Below the pieces are notes generated by a model. The model had not been told where the DNA came from and did not search any database. It was given only the letters and a program-made list of their open reading frames with translations. The position numbers were made by a program, and so were the translations under genes. 64,000 nt of DNA from Parietichytrium sp. I65-24A. Lineage: Eukaryota > Sar > Bigyra > Thraustochytrida > Thraustochytriidae. Where the stretch lies: assembly GCA_012862575.1 (NCBI GenBank), contig BLSF01000031.1:124001-188000 (forward strand), in the 5' to 3' direction. Of the stretch, positions 19,451-29,137 are shown piece by piece. The first letter of the stretch is position 1. The number at the start of each line of letters is the position of its first letter.

Positions 19451-20692
19451 TTAAAGTTTTGCCTGCGGTTTGCACAAACTCACGACCATGGCAGATGCAC
19501 CACCGCCTCCATTGCAAATGCCGAGCAGTCCAGTCTTTTTGCCCTCCTGTTCAAGGGCTGAGAGCATCGTGCAAATGATCCGCGCCCCGGAGCACCCAAT
19601 TGGGTGACCCATGGAAATGGCACCGCCATAAATATTGACTTTTTCGTGCTCTATTCCCAGCAACTTCATGTTGGCAAGCGGCACTACTGCAAAAGCCTCG
19701 TTGATCTCGACGAGATCAACATCTCCCACCTCGCGCTGCGCTCTCTGCAAAGCAGTCTTCATAGCGACAGCAGGAATCAGCGGAAAGTCCTCCGGTTCGG
19801 TGGCTGCATCAGCCCAGCTCTCAATTAACGCAACAATGGGAAGCCCGTTGGCCTCAGCATACGCGCGGTCAGCAAGCACGACACAAGCGGCCCCATCGCT
19901 GATGACCGAGCTGTTTCCGGCTGTGACAGAGTTGGCATTCTCCGACCCCTGAAAGCCTTTTGCAGAGTGCGCTGGCAACTTGAATGCTGCTGGGAGACGA
20001 CTGAGCGTCTCGCCCGTGACAGGGCGAAGTCCAATTTCCTCATCCGCTTCAACCACAACTTGGCCCTTTCTGGTCTGGATCTTTACGGGGGTAATCTCAC
20101 GAGCGAATTTGCGTTGCTTTTGTGCGGCCTCCGCACGCTGATACGAGGAAAGAGAAAAGTGATCCTGCTCTTTCCGGGAGATTCCCCGCTTGGCTGCGCT
20201 CAGCGCCGCAAAGTTTCCCATTGCATCTTTGCTGTACGCATCTTGTAGGCCGTCGGTTTGCAGTCCGTCGACAAGTGTGCTAGGCCCGAACTTGTGGCCA
20301 AACCGAGTGTCAGTGCTGTAGAAAGGGGCCCTTGACATGTTCTCAAAGCCGCCGCACACCACTATGTTGGCCTGGTTGGCAACAATTGCCTGCGCTCCGA
20401 TCATGCACGCCTTCATTCCCGATGCACACATTTTATTTACAGTCGTGCACGGACACGTTTTCGGTATGCCCGCCTTGATCGCGGCCTGCCTGGCAGGCGC
20501 TTGGCCAAGGCCAGCGGAAACCACGTTCCCCATGTACACCTCATCGACCGCTTCCGGTGCGACCTTGGCCCGTTCCAGAGCAGCGCGAATGGCCTGCGCG
20601 CCGAGTTCGGTCGCTGGCACCGAGGCGAACTTGCCCCCGAACGAGCACATGGGCGTGCGGGCATAGCCCACCACCACAACTTGGCGCCCCAT
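19451..20692 (-). CDS. Acetyl-CoA C-acetyltransferase (thiolase II) with PTS1
   Basis: Condenses two acetyl-CoA to acetoacetyl-CoA, or cleaves the reverse, feeding sterol synthesis or finishing fatty-acid oxidation. It is 413 aa from the ATG at 20692 (MGRQVVVVGYARTPMCSFGG). Catalytic residues are in place: Cys89 (NKMCASGMKA), His363 (GHPIGCSGAR) and Cys393 (CNGGGGASA), plus NEAFA. The last residues are KPQAKL, and AKL fits the peroxisomal PTS1 consensus, so a peroxisomal location is plausible. The frame stays open to an earlier ATG at 20773, giving a 27-residue Leu/Gly-rich extension encoded by a CCAAGAGTT repeat. That extension looks repeat-derived rather than a targeting signal, but cannot be excluded. 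No intron. Confidence 0.95.
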   Translation of the reverse strand: MGRQVVVVGYARTPMCSFGGKFASVPATELGAQAIRAALERAKVAPEAVDEVYMGNVVSAGLGQAPARQAAIKAGIPKTCPCTTVNKMCASGMKACMIGAQAIVANQANIVVCGGFENMSRAPFYSTDTRFGHKFGPSTLVDGLQTDGLQDAYSKDAMGNFAALSAAKRGISRKEQDHFSLSSYQRAEAAQKQRKFAREITPVKIQTRKGQVVVEADEEIGLRPVTGETLSRLPAAFKLPAHSAKGFQGSENANSVTAGNSSVISDGAACVVLADRAYAEANGLPIVALIESWADAATEPEDFPLIPAVAMKTALQRAQREVGDVDLVEINEAFAVVPLANMKLLGIEHEKVNIYGGAISMGHPIGCSGARIICTMLSALEQEGKKTGLLGICNGGGGASAMVVSLCKPQAKL

Positions 20693-23600
20693 TTTCGCTT
20701 CCAAGCCCAGACCCAAAGAGTCCAAGAGTTCCAAGAGTCCAAGAGTTCCAAGAGCTCCAAGAGGCCAAGCCACTAGTCAAGTACGCCAAGGACGCTGCGC
20801 GGCCACGTGTTCTTGGCGAACAGAGGGGTCTTTGCGAACCAACCCATTGTCCGCCCCTTTTGCTGTCGTTCCAAACCCACTCTTTCACTCACTCACTGTC
20901 AGGTCGATCTATCTATCTATCTATCTATCTATCTTTTCTTTGGTCTTTCACCTTACTCGACTTTTAATTCTGTTCTAACCTTGCTGTAAACTCTTTAAAG
21001 AAGAGTCCCGGGCGGTTGGATCACTGCAAAGGCGATCTTTGCAGGTCAAAGATATTCAAAGATGCTGTGTCCAGCCCAGAACGGACGCTCGGCTCATTTG
21101 ACTGAAAATGACAACGTGTTAACGTGTTTCGGATTACTTTCCTACTGACGACGAGTATCTATGTGATGAGAAGGAGAAAGAAGATAAGAAGATGGCTGTC
21201 TGTCTATGATGCACGAGGATGACGCATTGGTTGGCGAGCAAGGATCAGCTGGCACAGTGTTCGCCAATGCACGAAGACCAGCGGCATCCGCCACCTACGC
21301 GACTGGCCGTATGCCATGTAACTTGTCTCTAGCCCGCCCAGCCTCGCTCTGCGTCTCAAAATGTTTTCGTGGGAGGTCTCGCTCCAAGTTCATCCTCACA
21401 GTACTCACAGTCCACTTTTCTTCTGAGATGTGAAAATTACGCTATCCCAAAATCGAGTACGCTGAAGATCAGGATGGTGATCGTTGCAAACAAACTTCGT
21501 TGGCGAGAGATCTTGCATTCTAGTAGATTTAGCAAACGCGCCAAGTGTCACAAGCGGTTGCATTCAGATTCAGAATTCAGAAAATCCAGTGCCTTAGCCT
21601 TTGCTAACCTGTTTTAGGACCTACAAAGCCTTGCCCACCTAATAGAACCACTATATAGAGCGCTATGCACTTTCGAAACGCTAGTCACTCGAATCTTCAG
21701 GGTATTAAGCATATAAGTATGAGTATTACGCCGTTATGCACGATATCATTTCGGGTCCTAGTCCGCTGTGTGCTGCGCTTACCCTTAGGAAGCGGCAGTA
21801 TGTAGTCCAGTACGAAAGCTTATTCAGCGCCTGTGAACCCGTAAGGAAAAGAAGAAGTCGTATCAGATGCTATTTGAGTGCTACTAGACAAAGAGCGGAA
21901 CGAGGGGATTTGCCCAGGTTGATTGCGCGAAGAAAAAGGGCTCTGGGGACTCCTACAAATGTCTCTAGCCCCTGGCTATGTTGATTTACTCGAGAGCTGA
22001 CTACGAAGTCCTAGTAACACTCGGGAGAAGGGCAGCACACTAGTGAGATTCTTTCTTGTATCTTCTTGAGGACAGAATTGACTGTTATTATTCGGGACAG
22101 TTAGTTGGCGCAGGGAGGGATTGCTTCTGCTACTTTTGCTACTTCGCCTTTGCTCGTGAGGAAACAGTTTCGTGGTGGTAGGGGCGCGGGGTACACAGTA
22201 CCGTAGTACTCGTCCGGACTGTGACACTATAAAGGTGAAGCTTGTAAGCTATTCAGTTGCCGCAGCCAAATCATCCGCGCATTTTCCAAACAAACATCGG
22301 AACTTTGTCTTGGCACAACTTAAACTTCGCATCACTCATCACTGGATGGACTTATCCATCTATCTACCCAGGGTGCTGCACGACGACGACGATGGAGCAC
22401 TCCGGAACGGCGGGTGGATGGATCCATCTGGCATATTTTGATAGTAGCCTATTGGCCTTCACCTTCTTCCTTCCGATGACCCGCCGTGGTGGCTTGCAAA
22501 AGCCTTCTGAGATGGAGGAAAACGTGGCGTTGTGTTGGCCAGAGTCTTTGAGCCTTGAAATTGGCGTTCTTGTGGATGTAACATCGAGCCCGACTGGAGT
22601 CGCAGCATAACAACGAGGTGAACTGGATACTCAGTACGCTATGCCATGCAGATGGCGGTCTGATGCTGATGCTGATGCGTCAGTCCAGCCTGTCCGGTGG
22701 CTCCTGTCACTTCAAGTTCAAGCTGCCAGAGCGTCTCATCAATCAATAGATCAAGTGATTGAGCTCTACGTTTGACATTTGATTGAAGAAAGTATATTTT
22801 AAAATCGACCTCAAATCTCTAGCCGTGCTTGTGTCGCTTTTGCAATTTTCAGCACACATTTCTGAGTTCCGAATGCCATCACACAACGGGCGATGAAGAC
22901 GATATATCGACCACGGAAACAGAAAGGCAAGGGACGAAGCGCAGAAGCAGGGACCATGCCGACTACGTCGTAAACTTGCCTCGCACCAATTCTTACTGCC
23001 CCTTCAGCACCTGTGCTCTTTGCGCATTCAACCTGGAAAAAACTTATTGAAAATTTAACCAGTACTGAGTACCGTTCCTGAGTACCATGGCACCGGCACT
23101 GTACAGTGTTGCATCCGAGGCTCGGCAATGTGAGTTCAAATACTCCACAACTGCGGTACTGGCAAGTGAGTGTTGGTGGTACCACTGCTGTGTTCATCTG
23201 TGTTCGAAAAGAATCAACACAAACTGGTCTCGATCACTTGCCGTTCTTCTTTCAGTGACTTCCATCGTACTTTTGTTTCACTTCACACTGTTTCATCCGC
23301 CATGGATGTATGTGTGGAACCGCCTCCCAGCCTTCCCAGGCCTCCCAGCCTTCCCAGCCTTCCCAGCCTTCCCAGCCTTGCCAACGTCAAAACGTCAGCG
23401 TGCAGAACAGGACAGAATAGCCACCAAAATTCAAAATTCAGAATTCAGGATTTAGAATTCAGAATCCCCTCGCGCCAACTCCTTCCGCTCCTTCCCACTT
23501 CCCTTTCTCCTTTTCTTCCTTCGTGTCCTTCTCTCCTTCCTGCCTTTCTTCTTTCTTTCCTTCCATCAATCGCTCCATCAACACAACCAAGGCAACTAAG

Positions 23601-24402
23601 ACGACCAAGACGCTAGATAGCTCACGAGGGTGCTCGTACGAGGTACCGCTCTGGAACAGACCGTGACAGACAGACCAGACCGTCAGTCAACACAGTCAAC
23701 ACAGTCAACAGTCAAATAAACCATGTTCACTGACAGTCAGAACATTGTCATGTGATAAACTTATCATGTGATGTCATGTGTTGGTGTTGTCTGTCTGTGA
23801 TAAGTTAGCCCATCAATCACTCCCTCACTCTCTCTCAAGCAGAAGAAAAGAAGAAAGACACATGTCTGTCTATGCTGTCTATGTGTCAAGGTGAATTAGC
23901 AGTTGCAGAGGAGGAGGAAGAGGAGGAGAAGGAGGTGGAAGGCCAGGTCGAGAGGCTACTAGCGTAGCCGACTGAGTGGCCTAGCTACCAGGCGCCTATG
24001 GAACTCGGGAGGCACAGAACGCAAATGCGGGCAAGAGGCAAGCAAGAGTTGGCGTGAGAGTTGGTTGTGTGGGACCGCAAAACTGACTTGACGACTGCCT
24101 GCGCTCGTCGATCCTGGCCGAGTTGCAAAAGCCCTGGGCAGGTGTACAAGTGGAGGACTGGTCGCGTGGACGAGGCGGTTTTGGGGTCGTGTTAGTTGTG
24201 CTAGTCGTGCGATGCTTGTCTGACCTTCGAAAAGAGTGAACGCTGCAATACTTGGGCGCGTCCAGATTCAAGAGAATTATATATTATCGAGCAGAGTTCA
24301 AATACTCTAGCGGCGACACCTCTTGGGCCATCCCCATTCTCGACGGGACTTTCCTCAGAGTAGCAGGTTTGAGAACTTGGGGTGGTATAGGAGCAGTGGG
24401 AA
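20693..24402. other. 3.7-kb gene-poor intergenic region
   Basis: Holds repeats but no gene I can defend. There is a CCAAGAGTT repeat at about 20713-20762, a (TCTA)n tract at about 20906-20934, a GTAC-rich motif near 22630 and 23060-23090, a CCTTCCCAG minisatellite at about 23322-23378, and an AGAATTCAG-rich patch at about 23435-23468. CAGTCAACA repeats lie near 23690-23715 and TGTCATGTGATAAAC repeats near 23746-23775. Open frames such as 22257-22610 (+), 23087-23455 (+) and 22811-23197 (-) are low-complexity or lack upstream exons. A strong acceptor-like run (TTTTTTCCAG, minus strand, near 23040) precedes the last one, so an exon there is not excluded. Confidence 0.5.
23322..23378. repeat. 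CCTTCCCAG minisatellite
   Basis: Five or six imperfect tandem copies of a 9-bp unit CCTTCCCAG, some altered to CCTCCCAG. Confidence 0.8.
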
Positions 24403-26004
24403 ATGGCTTCCGAGGATGACCTCTTTGAGAGCCTTTTTGGGCTAGGGGGCTCCGCATTCGAGACAGACTCGGCTGGAAGCAGCCCCCATGTAACTCCAAT
24501 GCCCCGCGGGAAGGCCGACGAAGAAGAGATGGCCGCGGAGGAGGACGCCGAAGACCTCGAGGACGACGACGACGACGATGATGACGATGATGAAGATGAT
24601 GATGACGAGGGGAAGAATTGGGCTGATGGAGAGCGGCCGACGAAGAAGAAAAAGGTTGCGATGGCTTACAAACTGGCTCGAGAGCGACGCAAGAAGGAGA
24701 TAGACGTCCTGCGACTTGAAAACCAAAAGCTTCTGGATGAACGCGCTGAGTTTATTGAGAAAATCCAAACGCTTGAAGACACTGTGAAAAGCGAGCTGGG
24801 CAAAGCCACGCTTGATGACATGTACGAAAACGAGCTCTTGAAAGAACAAATCATGCTTCACGCCAAATTTCTGACTTCCTTTGAGTCTATGGTGAAGAGC
24901 ACGCCTTCAGAGCGGACAGCCAAAATTAAAATTTACAAGGAAGGCGCCGACCAGGCGACTGATATTTTCCTCGGCATAGTCGCTGATAGCCAAGGGGGAG
25001 AATGGCGCAAAGCTACGCTTCCGCCGCTTCTGGCCGTAAACAAGTTTATGAAAATGGATATTTGGTTCCGATTCACGGACAATTTATTCGAGCCTGGAGA
25101 GGCTGCTAAAGCAAAAACGTCGTCTTCCAACGGCAGAGCGCGGAAGAAGAGCAAGGCGGGCAGCGGCAGCATCGAGGAGCAGTTTCGCAAAAGGCGTCTG
25201 CAAATGCGCTTTGATATTTCGTTCATGTCGTTAAAGAAGCCCCAGATCATCGATGGCATACGCAAACTTCTGATGGATCAACGCGAGAAGCTCCAGCTCT
25301 GGGGCATTCCGGACGACCAAGTTGAGATCAAGCCTCTTGAGGAGGACCTGAACTTAGAAAACACTATGCTGCTCTACTTAAGGAAGCACTTTCCGCCCCC
25401 GAAGAAAGATCGAGACGTCGTGTTCCTCTTCGATCAACATTCACGAAAGATGACCCGCTCTACGCTCGCACCCCCTAAATCAGCTCAGAACGAAAAAAAG
25501 ATGAAATCGGCGCCAGTCGTCACGTCGGCAGTCAGTACCGAAGAACCCCTCGAGGACGGCCACAAGAGAAAGCGCGGCCGCCCGGTGGGCTCCAAAGGGA
25601 AAAAGGACAAGACGTGGGCTTTTGGAGAGGTGGAGGTGGAAGTGCTGACCCGCACCTCCACGACGCTCTTGGCAGGGGCCCGGCAGTCCCAGGATGCAAT
25701 TCGCATCAGTTCGCCTGTCATGCACAATGCGCTGGTGTTTGAGGAGGAAGAGTATCTGGACTGTGATGACTCGGAGGAACCCGAGAGCCGTTCCGTGGCA
25801 AGGGCCGTCATAGTAGCAAGTATCCCGCAGGAGTATTCCGAACAGCAAGAAGAGGAAGACTGGAACCGAATTCTTCGTCCAGACGGTGCAATAAACCCTC
25901 GATTTGCGTTTCACCTCGGCCAACTTTTGCGCAACGTTGCCGCAAAGTATGCCGCCAAAGCTGCTCAGAGTGCTAGCGCGGCAAGCGCTCCGAGCGACCA
26001 GTAA
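24403..26004 (+). CDS. bZIP-like nuclear protein with AT-hook
   Basis: A 533-aa single-exon protein, start MASEDDLFESLFGLGG. After an acidic run of Asp/Glu (about 46-69) comes KKKKVAMAYKLARERRKKEI (81-100), directly followed by DVLRLENQKLLDERAEFIEKI with Leu or Ile at roughly heptad spacing. This is the order of a basic region plus leucine zipper, but the basic region lacks the classic Asn-x-x-Ala-Ala-x-x-Ser/Cys-Arg signature. Residues about 140-345 form a conserved-looking globular part (KIKIYKEGADQATDIFLGIV, QIIDGIRKLLMDQREKLQLW). An AT-hook core RGRP (391-394) sits in KRKRGRPVGSKGKK. I infer a chromatin or transcription role; the family was not identified. Confidence 0.8.
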   Translation: MASEDDLFESLFGLGGSAFETDSAGSSPHVTPMPRGKADEEEMAAEEDAEDLEDDDDDDDDDDEDDDDEGKNWADGERPTKKKKVAMAYKLARERRKKEIDVLRLENQKLLDERAEFIEKIQTLEDTVKSELGKATLDDMYENELLKEQIMLHAKFLTSFESMVKSTPSERTAKIKIYKEGADQATDIFLGIVADSQGGEWRKATLPPLLAVNKFMKMDIWFRFTDNLFEPGEAAKAKTSSSNGRARKKSKAGSGSIEEQFRKRRLQMRFDISFMSLKKPQIIDGIRKLLMDQREKLQLWGIPDDQVEIKPLEEDLNLENTMLLYLRKHFPPPKKDRDVVFLFDQHSRKMTRSTLAPPKSAQNEKKMKSAPVVTSAVSTEEPLEDGHKRKRGRPVGSKGKKDKTWAFGEVEVEVLTRTSTTLLAGARQSQDAIRISSPVMHNALVFEEEEYLDCDDSEEPESRSVARAVIVASIPQEYSEQQEEEDWNRILRPDGAINPRFAFHLGQLLRNVAAKYAAKAAQSASAASAPSDQ

Positions 26005-26207
26005 AATATGACGAAAAACATGCAAAATTTCCCTTTTGACACTCGCGATGTTTGTGGCTCAACAGCTTGTGATTGGAGAACCTTTAGACTTTTAAAAGTT
26101 GAGGAACTTTAGAACAAAAAAGGAAATAAATAATAATTCATTGTGTCCACGTCGTTTTCTTCCTGTGCGAGGACGCACAGATCGACATAAAGCACGAATT
26201 TGGCAAG

Positions 26208-27344
26208 CTAGATTTTGGAGAGCTTGGAGAAGGTCGGTACGCTTCCGTGTGTCTCCGCGGCCATGAGATGGTCCTTAAGCGATTTCGGCACAAATGGGGT
26301 TAGCTCTCCACGGAGGTTTGCCGAGAGCATCATTCTGACTTGGTTGCTACTCAGACCTTTTCCGAAGAGATAGCTGAGTTTAGTGGCGACTGCTTCCAGG
26401 GTCATATCCTCGCCGGAGACACAGCCAATCTCTGCTAGCTTGCGTCCCACTGCGTAAGCGTGTAACTGGACATGGCCGGTCGGGCATTGTGACACGACCA
26501 CCACAAGCTTTCCAGCACTCACCAGATCCTTCAGCGATTGTACCAGCGAAGCCTTCCTGCTCGGAGCGTTGCCGGTCCCGTACAGCTCAATGACCAGCGC
26601 TTTGAGCGTGGACACGTCTTTAAGAATTTGAAATATGTGATCGTCAAAGCCAGGAATTAGGCGCATGCACACGATGCCACGGTCCATGACTTGATGCGTG
26701 CGGAATGGTTTCTTCGGTGGAGGGCGGTGCAAAGCATCATTGTATTTGATTGAAACTCCAACAGAAGCTAGAGGTGGGTGATTCGGCGTATGAAACGCGT
26801 CCAATGCTCCTGTGCTAATCTTCTTGGTGCGGTTTCCGCGCATAAGTTTATCATGGAAAAAAATGCATACCTCCGGGATGCACGAGTTTCCTGCAATGTA
26901 CACAGATATGAGCAAGTTTCTTCGAGCATCGCTGTATCCTTTGGCCAGCGGGATCATTGATCCAGTCAAGATGACGGGTTTGGCAAGGTTTTCAAGCATA
27001 AACGATAGCGCGCTCGATGTGTACGCGAGAGTGTCGGTTCCTTGCAGCACCACGAATCCGTCATACAAAAAGTAGTTCTTCTCGATATCCTTGGCAATCT
27101 TCACCCAGTCGGAGGAGTCCATGTCCGAGCTGTCGACAAGCTCGTCGTACTCCACGATGTCCACGTGCGGCATGTCGCTCTCCTCCAGTTCTGGCATGTT
27201 GCGCAAGACGTTGGTCAGGTACCCCGGTTTCGGCACCAACGACCCGTGCTCATCCTCGAGCATCCCCATCGTCCCCCCCACATAGAGGATGAGGACTTTG
27301 TTCCCCTCGGCCGCCATGCCAGCGACTGCAGAGTCGTTGACCAT
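26208..27344 (-). CDS. L-asparaginase, cytosolic type I
   Basis: Hydrolyses asparagine to aspartate and ammonia. From the ATG at 27344 the protein is 378 aa (MVNDSAVAGMAAEGNK); an alternative start is the ATG at 27317. The frame is open 39 codons upstream, but that sequence is Arg/Gln/Ser-rich. Catalytic motifs of the bacterial-type asparaginase family are present: YVGGTMGM with Thr25, and QGTDTLAYTSSAL with Thr103 and Asp104. ILTGSMIP and a distal Lys (MRGNRTKKIS) also fit the type I enzyme. There is no signal peptide, so cytosolic action is likely. No introns. It ends VPTFSKLSKI, 203 bp from the convergent bZIP-like gene. Confidence 0.95.
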   Translation of the reverse strand: MVNDSAVAGMAAEGNKVLILYVGGTMGMLEDEHGSLVPKPGYLTNVLRNMPELEESDMPHVDIVEYDELVDSSDMDSSDWVKIAKDIEKNYFLYDGFVVLQGTDTLAYTSSALSFMLENLAKPVILTGSMIPLAKGYSDARRNLLISVYIAGNSCIPEVCIFFHDKLMRGNRTKKISTGALDAFHTPNHPPLASVGVSIKYNDALHRPPPKKPFRTHQVMDRGIVCMRLIPGFDDHIFQILKDVSTLKALVIELYGTGNAPSRKASLVQSLKDLVSAGKLVVVVSQCPTGHVQLHAYAVGRKLAEIGCVSGEDMTLEAVATKLSYLFGKGLSSNQVRMMLSANLRGELTPFVPKSLKDHLMAAETHGSVPTFSKLSKI

Positions 27345-29137
27345 CTTGGCCGACACTGACAGCGAAGACGAAGGGTCTCTCCACACCACTGCTTTCCCTT
27401 GGTGTCCGCTCTTTCTTCCGCGTCTCTGTCTTTGGCTTCCGTTTGTCAGTTTCTGTGGCACTAGAGCAGCTGCAGCTCTGCCGTTGGCACTATGAGTTGC
27501 GCTTCTGCGAGTCAGTCGGCGCAGATAGGAAGAAAGCGAGGAAAGGAACGAAAGGAGTGAGAGGAGTGAAAGGAGACAGCAGCAGATGATAGACTATGAT
27601 AGCTCACGGGAGACAGGCAGTGAGTGCGACGAACGGGAGGGAGGTGGTTGAGGGGCTAGATGGTAGATGGTAGATGGGCAGATGGATAGAAGGATGATGC
27701 GCGTGTCGTCCACTGGGTCTCTGTGGATCTCACGGATCTCACGTCCGTCTCAGACTCAGGCTCGCAAGCACCAAAACGCACACTGACACTGACTCGACTG
27801 ACTGAGTCTCTCCTCTCAAAGAACTCAGATCAGAGATGAACAGAGGCAAATGCAAAGGTAAAGGAATAGAAAGACAAAGACAACACCCCACCTTCCGATA
27901 GGGTTTGTTTAAGCTCTCACTTCGTGGCTTCACTTTTAAAGACAAAGGGCAGCGGAGAGCGGAGAGCGAGAGAAAATGCCGGTAAATTAGTCAGAGTTGT
28001 CAGTCGCTTGTGAGACCTCGGAGTTACAGGTCTTGAGAGGAGTAAGTTGCTGCGAAGTGCCGGTAAGAAGATCCCCAACTTGGACTTGGAGATGTGCGGC
28101 AACGAATGAATGAATGCATGCATGAATTGCATGTTACTCGAATGAATGAATGCATGCATGAATTGCATGTTACTCGAATGAATGAATGCATGCATGAATT
28201 GCATGTTACTCGAATGAATGAATGCATGAATGAATGAAAGAAAGCATGTGCATGCTGCACGAAGCGAAACGAAACGACAACGACTGGTTATCCTGGATCC
28301 TCACGAGACATTGGTTTCGAACTAGGAATCTGAAAAAATTGAGTTTTCTGAATTCTGAATTTTGCATTTTTCTCATCCACATCATCCACATCCTCTCATC
28401 GCTCCCACGGCTCCCACAGTCGCACCAGTACCAGTAAGAGAGATACTTACACCCATTTTTTCCAAAATCCAGTTGTGCTATGTTGTGCTACTGGTACCGG
28501 TACCGGTACTTTACCAAAAAGTGAAGGCCAGAATCAGGTTTAGTAGGTACTAGTACCACTGCAAGGTATTCCTCCGCTTTGCCGCAACCAGCCATTGCTC
28601 TAGAGGACCACATTTCCGCATCCCTGGAAATCTTGGAGTTCAAGTTCCTGGACTCGAGCGCTTCTCTGTCGACTTGAAGCAATTCGGAGGCTATCGGAGA
28701 CCTCGTCCAGTTCGTCCGTCGTTTTGTGCTTTCATTGGACTACCGGTACCTTGAACTGGGAAGAGTTGACATTTTTCATATAGCCGCACTCACAGCGACT
28801 GTAAGCACCGGTAACCTCGGGGCAAAGTCTTCTTTGATCGCGAGCAAATTGAATTCCGCATGTTCATGATCAGCGAACTGCTCCTTGCCAAGAAAACATC
28901 ACTTACACGGTTGTCTGAATTCTGATGTTGTCTGTGTTGTCTGTCGAAGGAGTGTCTGTCCTTGGATGTCCTTGGTCACTCTTTGCCAGACACTTTCCAT
29001 TTGTACTCGATCTTGCGAGTAAATAGCTTGCGATATAGCTCGCGGCACTGCTTGCGGGGTTCGACGACGTGGACTGGTTGACTCTTCCAGTCACCTCAAT
29101 TGGAGTTTGGAGGCGCTTGTTTCGCTTGTGGCCCGGG
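27345..29137. other. Divergent intergenic region with minisatellite
   Basis: Lies between asparaginase (-) and the UPF0324 gene (+). Contains GGAACGAAAGGAGTGAGAGG-type purine repeats near 27540-27580, a GTAGATG repeat near 27655-27685, a 36-bp minisatellite at 28103-28210, TTCTGAATTCTGAATTTTGC at about 28347-28366, and a GTAC-rich palindrome at 28489-28510. No gene recognised. Confidence 0.55.
28103..28210. repeat. 36-bp minisatellite, 3 perfect copies
   Basis: The unit CGAATGAATGAATGCATGCA, then TGAATTGCATGTTACT, occurs at 28103-28138, 28139-28174 and 28175-28210. A degenerate fourth partial copy follows at about 28211-28240. Each unit contains the palindrome ATGCATGCAT. Confidence 0.9.

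Noticed and set aside
20693-20773. 27-residue N-terminal extension of thiolase as a targeting peptide
   Set aside because: It is encoded by a short tandem repeat, is Leu/Gly-rich without Arg, and the family start is at the next Met. A PTS1 at the other end is a better targeting candidate.
22811-23197. Possible last exon on the minus strand (after TTTTTTCCAG)
   Set aside because: The acceptor looks good but no upstream exon or family match could be found, so it was not called.
23087-23455. 122-codon open frame containing PAFPAFPAF repeats
   Set aside because: The repetitive part is a translated CCTTCCCAG minisatellite, and the rest has no recognisable feature.
28103-28210. CRISPR-like array
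   Set aside because: Direct 36-bp repeats but no spacers, in a eukaryotic context; it is a minisatellite.
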